From the NCBI GenBank assembly GCA_016791285.1, contig JAEUMX010000402.1, forward strand, positions 1-12,289: DNA of 12,289 bases. Reading direction: 5' to 3'. Positions 1 to 6,440 of this stretch are shown piece by piece. A program made the position numbers and the translations under genes. Each line of letters opens with the position of its first letter. Positions within the stretch are counted from its first letter, which is position 1. Origin of the DNA: Burkholderiales bacterium (GTDB lineage: Bacteria > Pseudomonadota > Gammaproteobacteria > Burkholderiales > JAEUMW01). Under the pieces are notes generated by a model. It ran no database searches and was not told where the DNA came from. It was given only the letters and a program-made list of their open reading frames with translations.

Positions 1-719
1 GCGACCAGGGGGTCGTGATCCGCCACAACGAGACCTACGAGCGCGTCGAGGCGCAGTCCGACGGCGTGGTCATGCACATGAAGTCCGGCAAGCGCATCAA
101 GAGCGACATCGTGCTGTGGGCCAACGGCCGCACCGGCAACGTCCAGCACATGGGGCTCGAAGAGCTCGGCATCCGCCCGAACGGTCGCGGCCAGATCGAC
201 GTCAACGCGCATTACCAGACGGCGCTCGAACATATCTATGCGGTCGGTGACGTTATCGGTTACCCGAGTCTCGCGAGCGCGTCCTACGATCAGGGGCGCT
301 TCGCTTCGACGCATCTGGCCGAGGGCGTCTGCGACAGCCGGCTCGTGGAGTACGTGCCGACCGGCATCTACACCTCGCCGGAGATCAGTTCGGTCGGTCG
401 CACCGAGCGCGAGCTGACCGAGGCCTGCATCCCGTACGAGGTCGGCTATGCGTGGTTCAAGGGCCTCGCGCGCGCGCAGATCACCGGCAAGACGGTCGGC
501 ATGCTGAAGCTGCTGTTCCATCGCGATACGCTGGAACTGCTCGGCATTCACTGCTTCGGGGATCAGGCCGCCGAGATCGTGCACATCGGTCAGGCGATCA
601 TGGCGCAGCGCGGCGAGGCCAACTCGCTGCTGTACTTCGTCAATACGACCTTCAATTATCCGACCATGGCCGAGGCGTACCGCGTCGCGGCCCTGAACGG
701 ACTGAACCGCGCCCACTGA
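1..719 (+). CDS. sthA: Soluble pyridine nucleotide transhydrogenase, C-terminal part (5' end outside window)
   Basis: This flavoprotein transfers hydride between NADPH and NAD+ in the cytoplasm and so balances the two pools. The reading frame is open from the left edge (codons from base 3), so the start and the N-terminal FAD motif lie outside. Visible family landmarks are the second NAD-domain strand ending WANGRTGN, the FAD-contacting segment [28 protein letters not shown] at the start of the dimerisation domain, [18 protein letters not shown], and the near-invariant SthA tail [20 protein letters not shown]. About 238 codons are present, roughly half of the usual 460-470 aa. The tail distinguishes it from lipoamide dehydrogenase and mercuric reductase, its paralogues in the same fold. 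A gap of about 100 bp separates it from pilU, and I see no clear terminator there. Confidence 0.95.
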   Translation, partial: DQGVVIRHNETYERVEAQSDGVVMHMKSGKRIKSDIVLWANGRTGNVQHMGLEELGIRPNGRGQIDVNAHYQTALEHIYAVGDVIGYPSLASASYDQGRFASTHLAEGVCDSRLVEYVPTGIYTSPEISSVGRTERELTEACIPYEVGYAWFKGLARAQITGKTVGMLKLLFHRDTLELLGIHCFGDQAAEIVHIGQAIMAQRGEANSLLYFVNTTFNYPTMAEAYRVAALNGLNRAH

Positions 720-819
720 AGCGTCCGCGGGCGAGGCAGGCAGCCATGGCTGGCACGGGCTCCGCGGGTGGGGTTCGTGCGCCGGGGCGGCAGCAGTGAT
801 CGACGTCGGGAGGCAGTCC

Positions 820-1950
820 ATGGATGTCACACCGTATCTGAAGCTGATGGTGGACCGCGAAGCGTCGGACCTTTTCTTCTACGTGGGGGCGCCGGTCAAC
901 ATCAAGATCGAAGGCACGGTCATGCCGCTCGGCAACGTGCCGCTGAAGCCCGGAGCGGTGCGCGAGATCGCCTACTCGCTGATGACCGACAGTCAGATCC
1001 GCGAGTTCGAGCGTGACCTCGAATCGAACTTCGCGCTGTCGGTCAGCGAGATCGGGCGCTTCCGGGCGAATGTCTTCCGCCAGCGCGGCGAGGTGTCGAT
1101 GGTCATCCGCTACATCAAGCAGCGGATTCCGGACTTCGTCGAGCTGAGCCTGCCGCAGATCCTCGGCAATCTGGTCATGGAAAAGCGCGGGCTGGTGCTG
1201 ATGGTCGGCTCGACCGGTTCGGGCAAGTCGACCTCGCTGGCGGCGATGATCGATCACCGCAACGGCAATGCCGCCGGCCACATCCTGACGATTGAAGACC
1301 CGATCGAATTCGTGCATCACCACAAGAAGTCGGTGATCGGCCAGCGCGAGATCGGCATCGACACGCACAGCTACGGCGATGCGCTGAAGAATGCGCTGCG
1401 CGAGGCACCGGACGTGATCCTGATCGGCGAGGTGCGCGACGCCGAGACCATGAAGTATTCGATCAGCTACGCCGAGACCGGCCACCTGTGCCTGTCGACG
1501 CTGCACGCCAACCACGCCAACGGTGCGCTGGAGCGCATCATCAACTTCTTCCCGGAAATCGCGCGGCCGCAGCTGCTGATGGACCTGTCGCAGAACCTGC
1601 GCGCGATCGTGTCGCAGCGCCTGATCATCGGTGTCGATGGCCGGCGCGTGCCGGCGGTCGAGATCATGCTGAACACGCCGTACATCTCCGAGCTGATCCT
1701 CAAGGGCAAGTTCGAGAGCATCAAGGAGGCGATGGCGCAGGGTACCGAGATCGGCATGAAGACCTTCGACCAGGCGCTGTACGACCTGTACAAGGGCGGG
1801 CGCATCAGCAAGGACGAGGCCGTGCGCAACGCCGATTCGCGCAACAACGTCAGCCTGCAGATCCGCCTGTCCGAAGGCATGGGCCAGGGCAAGGCAGCCC
1901 CGGACCCGCTCGGCGCCTCGCTGAAGGTCACGCCGAAGGACGTGCGCTGA
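820..1950 (+). CDS. pilU: PilT/PilU-type type IV pilus retraction ATPase
   Basis: This is a cytoplasmic hexameric ATPase of the secretion-ATPase superfamily that works with PilT in pilus retraction and twitching motility. Numbered from the ATG at 820, the protein has 376 aa. The Walker A motif GSTGSGKST is at 130-138, an Asp-box region lies around TIEDPIEFVHHH, Walker B DVILIGEVRD is at 198-207, and the His box begins at H222 (HLCLSTLHANHANGA). PilU is preferred to PilT because the C-terminal PilT signature AIRNLIRE is missing; the matching region reads LILKGKFESIKEAM, and the tail resembles PilU. I chose the ATG at 820 because GGGAGG (808-813) sits 6 nt upstream. A GTG at 796 would add eight residues without a good ribosome site. 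No pilT adjoins it here, unlike the common pilT-pilU pair. Confidence 0.9.
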   Translation: MDVTPYLKLMVDREASDLFFYVGAPVNIKIEGTVMPLGNVPLKPGAVREIAYSLMTDSQIREFERDLESNFALSVSEIGRFRANVFRQRGEVSMVIRYIKQRIPDFVELSLPQILGNLVMEKRGLVLMVGSTGSGKSTSLAAMIDHRNGNAAGHILTIEDPIEFVHHHKKSVIGQREIGIDTHSYGDALKNALREAPDVILIGEVRDAETMKYSISYAETGHLCLSTLHANHANGALERIINFFPEIARPQLLMDLSQNLRAIVSQRLIIGVDGRRVPAVEIMLNTPYISELILKGKFESIKEAMAQGTEIGMKTFDQALYDLYKGGRISKDEAVRNADSRNNVSLQIRLSEGMGQGKAAPDPLGASLKVTPKDVR

Positions 1951-1978
1951 AAGCCCGCACCCGCCGGTCTGCCGCTGC

Positions 1979-2014
1979 CGCGACCGCAGCCTTGCGCTGC
2001 GGTCGTGTCGTTTT
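1979..2014 (+). terminator. Rho-independent terminator after pilU
   Basis: A perfect 10-bp stem is formed by 1981-1990 (CGACCGCAGC) and 1996-2005 (GCTGCGGTCG) around a 5-nt loop. It can be extended by a G-T and a C-G pair to 1979-2007. The run TTTT at 2011-2014 follows after three bases. It lies between the pilU stop and the aminotransferase ribosome site, so it probably separates the two transcripts. Confidence 0.7.
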
Positions 2015-2053
2015 GATCGCGTCTGATCGCCTGACTGCCGAGGAATCCCCCCG

Positions 2054-3226
2054 ATGGCCCGTCCCCGCATCGCCACACGGATGGCCGGCATCGCCCCGTT
2101 CCACGTCATGGAACTGCTGGCCCGCGCGCAGGCGCTCGAAGCCGCCGGCCAGGACATCGTGCACATGGAGGTCGGCGAGCCGGATTTTGCGACCGCCGCG
2201 CCGATCATCGAGGCCGGCCGGCGCGCACTCGCCGCGGGCTGCACCGCCTACACGGCCGCCAAGGGGCTGGCGGCGCTGCGCACGGCGATCAGCGACGATT
2301 ACGCGCGCCGTTACGGCGTCGGCGTCGATCCGGACTGCATCCTCATCACGCCCGGGGCCAGCGGCGCGCTGCTGCTAGCCACCGGCGTGCTGCTCGATCC
2401 GGGCGAGCGCTGCCTGCTGGCCGATCCGAGCTATCCGTGCAACCGGCATTTCGTGCGCTTCTGCGAGGCCGAGGCGGTCGGCATCCCGGTCGGGGCCGAC
2501 ACCCGCTTCCAGCTGACGCCGGAACTCGTCGCCGCGCACTGGGATGCGCGCACCCGCGCGGTGATGCTGGCCTCGCCGTCGAACCCGACCGGCACCTGCG
2601 TGCCGCCGGCCGCCCTCGCCGGCATCCACGCCGAAGTGCGCGCGCAGGGTGGTGCGCTGATCGTCGACGAGATCTATCAGGGCCTGGTCTACGACGGCGA
2701 GCCGGCGACGGCGCTCGCTGGCGGCGCCGACGACGTGTTCGTGATCAACAGCTTCTCGAAGTACTTCGGCATGACCGGGTGGCGGCTTGGCTGGATGGTT
2801 GCGCCGGAATCCTTCGTCCCGGCGATCGAACGCCTGGCCCAGAACATCTTTCTGGCCGCCTCGACCCCCGCGCAGCACGCGGCCCTCGCGGCGTTCACCT
2901 CGGCGACGCGCGAGATTCTCGAAGCGAGGCGACGGGCGTTTCGTGCGCGGCGCGACTATCTCGTGCCGGCACTCGCCGCGCTCGGCTTCGAGATCGCGGT
3001 GATGCCCGAGGGCGCGTTCTACGTGTATGCGTGCTGCGAGCGGTTCGGCCGCGACAGCCACACATTGACGAACGATCTGCTCGAGCATGCCGGAGTCGCG
3101 ATCACGCCGGGCATCGACTTCGGCGAGCATCGCGCCGGCCAGCACGTGCGGTTCGCATACACCACGTCGATCGACAACCTGCGGGAAGGCGTGCGCCGGC
3201 TGCGCGGCTTTCTCGGCGATCGCTGA
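2054..3226 (+). CDS. Class I/II PLP-dependent aminotransferase
   Basis: This is a cytosolic fold-type I aminotransferase of 390 aa, the usual length for the AspC/AlaA-like group. Visible landmarks are VGEPDF near residue 37, the PLP-phosphate region TPGASGALL near 98, the PLP-ring-contacting Asn in SPSNPTGT near 176, D205 and Y208 in DEIYQG, the Schiff-base lysine K236 in NSFSKYFGMTGW, and the carboxylate-binding arginine R366 in VRFAYTTS. These show that it is catalytically complete, but the amino donor and acceptor cannot be read from sequence; aspartate, alanine or an aromatic amino acid are possible. The start is supported by GAGGAA (2040-2045), 8 nt before the ATG. The gene follows a terminator, so it probably has its own promoter. 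Its stop is only 10 bp from the stop of the convergent epimerase gene. Confidence 0.9.
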   Translation: MARPRIATRMAGIAPFHVMELLARAQALEAAGQDIVHMEVGEPDFATAAPIIEAGRRALAAGCTAYTAAKGLAALRTAISDDYARRYGVGVDPDCILITPGASGALLLATGVLLDPGERCLLADPSYPCNRHFVRFCEAEAVGIPVGADTRFQLTPELVAAHWDARTRAVMLASPSNPTGTCVPPAALAGIHAEVRAQGGALIVDEIYQGLVYDGEPATALAGGADDVFVINSFSKYFGMTGWRLGWMVAPESFVPAIERLAQNIFLAASTPAQHAALAAFTSATREILEARRRAFRARRDYLVPALAALGFEIAVMPEGAFYVYACCERFGRDSHTLTNDLLEHAGVAITPGIDFGEHRAGQHVRFAYTTSIDNLREGVRRLRGFLGDR

Positions 3227-3236
3227 TGCGGCGAGC

Positions 3237-3767
3237 TCACCCAGAGTAGTCCGGCCATGTTCGGTCGCGATCGCTCATGGTCGGATCGGGCAGCGGCCAG
3301 GCAATGCCGAACGCGGGGTCGTTCCAGCGCGCGCCGCGCGCCTGTTCTGGAGCGTGGAACTCCGACATCTGATAGAACACCTCGGTCTCATCCTCGAGGG
3401 TCTGGAACCCGTGGGCGAATCCTTCCGGAATGTAGAGCATCTGTCCGTTCGACGCGGTGAGCTCGACGGCAACATGCTGGAGGTAGGTCGGGGAGCCAGG
3501 GCGCAGATCGACGATAACGTCGAGAACCGACCCGCGCACGGCGCGAACAAGCTTGGCCTCCGCACTCGGTGGCGCCTGCCAGTGCATTCCCCGCAACGTG
3601 CCTCGGTGCCTGTTGTAGCTCATGTTGCATTGAACGACGCGCGGACTCAGTCCGTGTGCCTCGAATTCCTGCACGCAGAACGTTCGCGCGAAGAATCCAC
3701 GCAGGTCCGCCTTGCGATCGAGCCCGATCACGAAGGCTCCCTTGAGTTTTGCTTCGGTGAAAAACAT
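3237..3767 (-). CDS. rfbC: dTDP-4-dehydrorhamnose 3,5-epimerase family (RmlC-like cupin)
   Basis: This cytosolic cupin isomerase of 176 aa matches the usual RmlC length of about 180 aa. It opens with MFFTEAKLKGAFVI and DLRGFFARTFC, continues with NMSYNRHRGTLRGMHWQ (containing the presumed catalytic His of the family's GLHYQ motif), then VIVDLRPGSPTY, IPEGFAHGFQTL and the C-terminal ARWNDPAFGIAWP. The canonical enzyme epimerises dTDP-4-keto-6-deoxyglucose for rhamnose synthesis. Here MHWQ replaces the more usual LHYQ, and the TDYYAP-like segment reads SEFHAP, so it may act on another nucleotide sugar; the gene symbol is a family label. I chose the ATG at 3767 because the family N-terminus begins there. 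An upstream GTG at 3818 would add 17 unlike residues. No other sugar-nucleotide gene is nearby, so it looks like an orphan copy. Confidence 0.8.
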   Translation of the reverse strand: MFFTEAKLKGAFVIGLDRKADLRGFFARTFCVQEFEAHGLSPRVVQCNMSYNRHRGTLRGMHWQAPPSAEAKLVRAVRGSVLDVIVDLRPGSPTYLQHVAVELTASNGQMLYIPEGFAHGFQTLEDETEVFYQMSEFHAPEQARGARWNDPAFGIAWPLPDPTMSDRDRTWPDYSG

Positions 3768-3930
3768 GTCTCGTATATTCCCCGTGCGGCCCCCGCAGCG
3801 TTGTGCCCAAGGAGGCACGAACGCACCACGGAAGAATCGAGAAGGACACGCCCTGGGGGACCACGGGACCAGGCTCTAACCCGCGTACCGCACCCCGCGC
3901 ATTGCGCGCGCCGCCTGCTTGATGCATCGA

Positions 3931-4284
3931 CTAGTTCGCGCGGGGAGGTGCACGTGCCTCAGGCTGACTCAGACTCGGCCTGCCATCGCCACTGTGTGCG
4001 CTTAAGCGCAACCGACAGCGCGAGGGGCACAGCGGATGCCAGGATCGTCCGCTTGTAGACCCCGGAAACGGCGGTTCCTGGTCTTCCGACGAATCGCCAT
4101 CGACTGTGGGGGAAGCTTCGACGCGGGTCGGGGGGATGCCGCTCGGATCGCCGTCGCCGTGGCAAACGACCTGGAACGCAGTCCAAAGCGGGGGCGCCGG
4201 GTGTCGGAACACCTCGGCGGCCGTGATCGGCGCCGACAGGGCGAGTCCGAACACGACCAACCAAAGCATGAAACAACGGTACAT
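3931..4284 (-). CDS. Possible small secreted protein, unknown function
   Basis: I do not recognise this protein. From the ATG at 4284 it would have 117 aa. The first 23 residues look like a good Sec signal peptide (MYRCFMLWLVVFGLALSA, then a possible cut after ITAA). The rest is rich in Pro, Ser and acidic residues and turns Arg/Ser-rich at the end, which is less convincing as a real protein. The frame also continues open upstream to 4635, but that part looks non-coding. A weak AGG lies about 7 nt before the ATG. In the neighbouring minus-strand frame (3959 upward) a hydrophobic stretch TILASAVPLALSVAL followed by basic residues appears near the end, so a frameshift in an older gene is possible. 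No homologue comes to mind. Treat it as a hypothesis. Confidence 0.35.
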   Translation of the reverse strand: MYRCFMLWLVVFGLALSAPITAAEVFRHPAPPLWTAFQVVCHGDGDPSGIPPTRVEASPTVDGDSSEDQEPPFPGSTSGRSWHPLCPSRCRLRLSAHSGDGRPSLSQPEARAPPRAN

Positions 4285-4490
4285 GCTCTGCCTATTGAGG
4301 ATGGGCGATACCGATCTCTCGACTGAACCGCGACACCGCCCGACAGCGGCATGTACCCGGCCAGGATCGCGTCCGTGAGCGGTCATACTGCAACGACGAC
4401 CAGTGTACCCCGCGGCAACGATGCGGGCACCATGGCTGCGCGCACGCGCTCCGCCAGCAGGATCGTGACCAGCCCGCCACCAACCAAGGC
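4285..4490. other. Intergenic stretch with no supported gene
   Basis: Between the possible secreted protein and the first promoter module I find no convincing gene. Short open frames exist on both strands, but they lack ribosome sites and recognisable motifs. One minus-strand frame reads ALVGGGLVTILLAERV and ends at an in-frame TGA; it could be the relic of a membrane protein. Confidence 0.4.
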
Positions 4491-4544
4491 GGGACAGAAA
4501 TTTGAAATCCTCGTGATCCACCCGTGACCAGCGCCTCCCAGACT
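4491..4544 (+). promoter_or_regulatory. Promoter module A: four 11-bp direct repeats plus -10 hexamer
   Basis: Repeat cores (TGA or one-mismatch) begin at 4492 (GGA), 4503, 4514 and 4525, exactly 11 bp apart. The hexamer CAGACT (4539-4544) begins 14 bp after the last core, as in the other three copies. The spacing fits OmpR/PhoB-class response-regulator sites that replace a -35 box. A transcript would start near 4551 and lead to the acidic protein gene at 4628. Confidence 0.7.
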
Positions 4545-4627
4545 GGAATCGTCGGTGAGGAGAAAAAGGCGTGCTCATCCGGCCGCCGCCGCACCGGGTC
4601 CCGATTTCGACAAGCGAGGAGAACACC

Positions 4628-4912
4628 ATGAACAAGCAAGAGATGGTCGACCGTCTGGTGACGCATGCCCTGCAAACCCGGTCCGACGAACCGGTGCATG
4701 ACGGTTCACGTCAGAGCCGTCCGAAGACCTGTCCCGATTTCGCGAAGATGTCCGAGCGCCTTCTCGAACGCGAGCTTCAGTTTCGCGGCCTGCTGGACTT
4801 CGACGAGCCAGAACTCGTCGACGACAACGAAGACGCAGTGTCGGGAGACGATCTCAGGGTGCTGCTCGCGGGCTCACTGCGCCCCAGCCTCGACAATCAC
4901 TTCTTCGACTGA
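4628..4912 (+). CDS. Small acidic protein, unknown function, bufferin-regulon member
   Basis: I do not recognise this 94-aa protein. It has no signal peptide or membrane segment, so it is probably cytosolic. It has a basic-acidic N-terminal helix (MNKQEMVDRLVTHALQTR), a single cysteine in RPKTCPDF, a likely amphipathic helix KMSERLLERELQFRGLLDF, a strongly acidic linker EPELVDDNEDAVSGDD, and the hydrophobic-aromatic end LDNHFFD. The start at 4628 is supported by AGGAG (4617-4621), 6 nt upstream; an in-frame upstream ATG at 4571 has no such site. It stands alone between promoter module A and module B, so it is predicted to be transcribed together with, but separately from, the bufferin operon. 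It could be a regulator, adaptor or metal-stress protein; sequence alone does not say. Confidence 0.75.
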   Translation: MNKQEMVDRLVTHALQTRSDEPVHDGSRQSRPKTCPDFAKMSERLLERELQFRGLLDFDEPELVDDNEDAVSGDDLRVLLAGSLRPSLDNHFFD

Positions 4913-4934
4913 CCGCCGCGGCAGGTGGGCGGTC
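4911..4934 (+). terminator. GC-rich hairpin at the end of the acidic-protein gene
   Basis: The arms GACCGCC (4911-4917) and GGCGGTC (4928-4934) form a 7-bp stem with a 10-nt loop that begins inside the stop codon. There is no U tract, so termination is uncertain; it may instead stabilise the 3' end. Confidence 0.3.
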
Positions 4935-4945
4935 GCCGTTCGCAC

Positions 4946-4999
4946 GTCACGGAAATTTGAACTTCGCGTGACGGGGTCGTGAAACCGGCTGCCCAAACT
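4946..4999 (+). promoter_or_regulatory. Promoter module B: four 11-bp direct repeats plus -10 hexamer
   Basis: Repeat cores begin at 4947 (TCA, degenerate), 4958, 4969 and 4980, all 11 bp apart. CAAACT (4994-4999) starts 14 bp after the last core. The predicted start of transcription is near 5006, which leaves a leader of about 88 nt before the repeat-protein gene at 5094. Confidence 0.75.
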
Positions 5000-5093
5000 G
5001 CTCACCATGCAGATCGGGAATTCGAGATTCTTCCGCTGCATCGCCGTACCGACGGTACGACCGCACACGTCAACTCTCTTGGAGGTCACGACC

Positions 5094-5645
5094 ATGTTCA
5101 CCACTCGCCAACTGATTCAGTCCGTCCTCGTCGCGGCGACCGTCGCGGCCACCGCGCCCGTCCATGCCGACGCGAGCTTTGCCACCGGCGGTTACGCGCG
5201 CTTCGCGCCGGCGCTGAGCGTCCAGGGATCTCCGGTTCCCGCCACACCCGCGTTCTCGTTCGCGAACGGCGGCCATGCCCGGTTCGTGCACGAAGCGCAC
5301 GATGCGCAGATCAGCGAACCCACGCCGAGCATCGCGACGCGCGAGCCGTCCTTCGCCACCGGCGGCTATGCGCGCGACGTGTTGAGCGATGCTTCCGCCA
5401 TCACCGGCGACAGCAGCCTGCGGGTCGCGGGATATCCGTGGGACAACGGCGGCTACAAGTCCGACGGCGGGTATGCACCCTCGCCCGCGGATGCGCTGAT
5501 TGTCGCGGGCAACCCGTGGGATAACGGTGGCTACAAGTCCGACGGCGGGCGTGCCCCCGCGGACGTGGTGATCGTCGCCGGCAATCCCTGGGACAACGGC
5601 GGCTACAAGTCCGACGGCTGGCGCGCACCCGAGCTGCAGGGCTGA
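5094..5645 (+). CDS. Exported Gly-Gly repeat protein, unknown function, bufferin-regulon member
   Basis: I do not recognise this 183-aa protein. Residues 1-25 form a clear Sec signal peptide (MFTTRQLIQSVLVAATVAAT, cut predicted after VHA), so it should act in the periplasm or outside. The mature part has six copies of a motif (F/W)(A/D)(T/N)GG(Y/H)(A/K): SFATGGYAR at 28-36, SFANGGHAR at 55-63, SFATGGYAR at 86-94, then PWDNGGYKSDG at 115-125, 141-151 and 165-175. The last three lie in longer units that begin VAG(Y/N)PWDN. There is no cysteine. The start at 5094 has GGAGG (5081-5085) 8 nt upstream; the in-frame ATG at 5007 would put the signal peptide in the middle. Its promoter is the same as that of the bufferin operon. 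It may be a periplasmic metal-binding or surface repeat protein, or a peptide substrate for the nearby maturase; the last is speculation. Confidence 0.8.
   Translation: MFTTRQLIQSVLVAATVAATAPVHADASFATGGYARFAPALSVQGSPVPATPAFSFANGGHARFVHEAHDAQISEPTPSIATREPSFATGGYARDVLSDASAITGDSSLRVAGYPWDNGGYKSDGGYAPSPADALIVAGNPWDNGGYKSDGGRAPADVVIVAGNPWDNGGYKSDGWRAPELQG
5175..5375 (+). repeat. Three spaced copies of a SFATGGYAR-coding repeat
   Basis: Copies lie at 5175-5201, 5256-5282 and 5349-5375 inside the exported repeat protein, separated by less conserved, Ala/Pro-rich linkers. The middle copy reads SFANGGHAR. Confidence 0.8.
5424..5618 (+). repeat. Three copies of a VAGxPWDNGGYKSDG-coding repeat
   Basis: Copies lie at 5424-5468, 5502-5546 and 5574-5618, spaced 26 and 24 codons apart. 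The part coding for DNGGYKSDG is identical at the DNA level in copies 1 and 3 and differs by two silent changes in copy 2. This points to recent duplication or gene conversion, or strong constraint. Confidence 0.85.
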
Positions 5646-5676
5646 GCGACCGAAGTGTGAGCTGGGTCACGTCGCC

Positions 5677-5730
5677 GTGACGAAAACGTGAAGTCTGCGT
5701 GATGGCGGCGTGAGCCCGGCGCACGAAACT
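5677..5730 (+). promoter_or_regulatory. Promoter module C: four 11-bp direct repeats plus -10 hexamer (bufferin operon)
   Basis: Four perfect TGA cores begin at 5678, 5689, 5700 and 5711, and GAAACT (5725-5730) starts 14 bp after the last. This is the most regular of the four copies. Transcription is predicted from about 5737, leaving a leader of about 74 nt to the GTG at 5811. The first repeat overlaps a short palindrome, GTCACG/CGTGAC (5666-5681). Confidence 0.8.
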
Positions 5731-5810
5731 GCGGTCTTGCGCGCTGCGGGCCGACGACCCTGGTCCGGTGCGCGTGAACCTTCTCAATCACCGTCAAGGA
5801 GATCTCTCAA

Positions 5811-6092
5811 GTGCCAAAGCCGAATGTTATCCGGGGAATGTGCGTGCTCGCCGCGCTCGGCGTGGGGCTGGTTCAGACGCCGTTCGCCGGCGCCCAGCCG
5901 GGTACCCCCGCGACGCAGCAGTCCATGGACATGATGAAGAAGATGGACTCGAACAAGGACGGCATGGTCTCGAAGGACGAGTACATGGCTTTCCACGAGC
6001 GGAAGTTCGATGCCATGGACAAGAACAAGGACAAGATGGCCACCCAGGAGGAGTGGCTCAACACCCAGCTCAGGGCGAGCGACGGCGGCTAG
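5811..6092 (+). CDS. Exported EF-hand protein, Met-rich, first gene of the bufferin operon
   Basis: This is a 93-aa secreted protein with a signal peptide (about residues 1-28, cut near AGA) and two EF-hand loops. Loop 1, DSNKDGMVSKDE at 46-57, is canonical: D1, N3, D5, G6 and E12. Loop 2, DKNKDKMATQEE at 70-81, keeps D1, N3, D5 and E12 but has Lys in place of Gly at position 6, so it may bind weakly. The mature part is rich in methionine (MDMMKKM at 39-45 and four more), which could also bind Cu(I). The GTG start at 5811 is chosen because AAGGAG (5796-5801) lies 9 nt upstream; the next in-frame ATG (5838) falls inside the signal peptide. It is the first gene after promoter module C and is followed 55 bp later by the bufferin precursor, so a periplasmic metal role beside bufferin is likely. 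The exact ligand is unknown. Confidence 0.85.
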   Translation: MPKPNVIRGMCVLAALGVGLVQTPFAGAQPGTPATQQSMDMMKKMDSNKDGMVSKDEYMAFHERKFDAMDKNKDKMATQEEWLNTQLRASDGG

Positions 6093-6101
6093 CCGTTCGC
6101 C
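6074..6101 (+). other. Intercistronic hairpin between EF-hand gene and bufA
   Basis: GGCGA (6074-6078) pairs with TCGCC (6097-6101) and ACGGC (6082-6086) with GCCGT (6092-6096), separated by a 3-nt bulge. No T run follows. It could set the mRNA ratio of the operon, protecting or attenuating the bufA message. Confidence 0.35.
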
Positions 6102-6147
6102 TTGGCCACACAAGCGTTTCCCTCAATCCATTCGCAAAGGAGTCATC

Positions 6148-6438
6148 ATGAGCAAGTCCAACACCGTCATCCGTTCGGCCGTCGCGAGCCTGCTTGCGTT
6201 CGGGGTCGCCGCGGCAGCCACCGACGCGCTCGCCGCCAAGGGCGACAACGAGAAGTGTGCGGGCATCGTCAAGGCCGGCAAGAACGACTGCGGCACGTCC
6301 GTCAGTTCCTGCGCCGGCACTTCGAAGGTCGACAACGACAAGGAAGCCTGGGTCTTCCTGCCCAAAGGCACGTGCGAGAAGATCGCAGGTGCTCGCATCC
6401 AGACCTCCGAGTACGCCCAGCCCGGCGGCAAGAAGTAA
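6148..6438 (+). CDS. bufA: BufA1-family bufferin precursor (DUF2282), periplasmic metallophore peptide
   Basis: This 96-aa precursor peptide is modified by the DUF692 enzyme encoded next to it. In characterised bufferins, cysteines become thiooxazole-type heterocycles and the exported product binds copper in the periplasm. The signal peptide covers residues 1 to about 29 (core VASLLAFGVAAAATDALAA). The mature part has exactly four cysteines: C37 (EKCAG), C48 (GKNDCG), C55 (SSCAG) and C76 (KGTCEK), and the family phrases VKAGKNDCGT and FLPKGTCEKIAG. The start has AAAGGAG (6136-6142) ending 5 nt before the ATG, the strongest ribosome site in the operon, which fits a peptide made in excess of its enzymes. 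The bufB start lies 2 bp after its stop. That modification occurs here is inferred from the family. Confidence 0.93.
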   Translation: MSKSNTVIRSAVASLLAFGVAAAATDALAAKGDNEKCAGIVKAGKNDCGTSVSSCAGTSKVDNDKEAWVFLPKGTCEKIAGARIQTSEYAQPGGKK

Positions 6439-6440
6439 GC

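Noticed and set aside
652..2244. Long minus-strand open frame (530 codons) opposite pilU
   Set aside because: It is the antisense shadow of a clear pilU gene in GC-rich DNA; it is Arg/His/Asp-rich without any family motif.
4292..4699. Minus-strand open frame of 135 codons running through promoter module A
   Set aside because: It overlaps the start of the acidic protein and the module, has no ribosome site and is Arg/Trp/Cys-rich, as expected of a shadow frame.
5007..5093. Earlier ATG for the repeat protein
   Set aside because: It lacks a ribosome site, would put the signal peptide internally, and lies at the predicted transcript start of module B.
5175..5618. CRISPR-like array
   Set aside because: The repeats are in frame, code for a conserved peptide and have irregular protein-coding linkers; there are no cas genes.
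5666..5681. Palindrome GTCACG/CGTGAC as the main operator
   Set aside because: A similar pair in module B (4946-4951 and 4967-4972) has different spacing, and modules A and D lack it; the direct repeats explain all four copies better.
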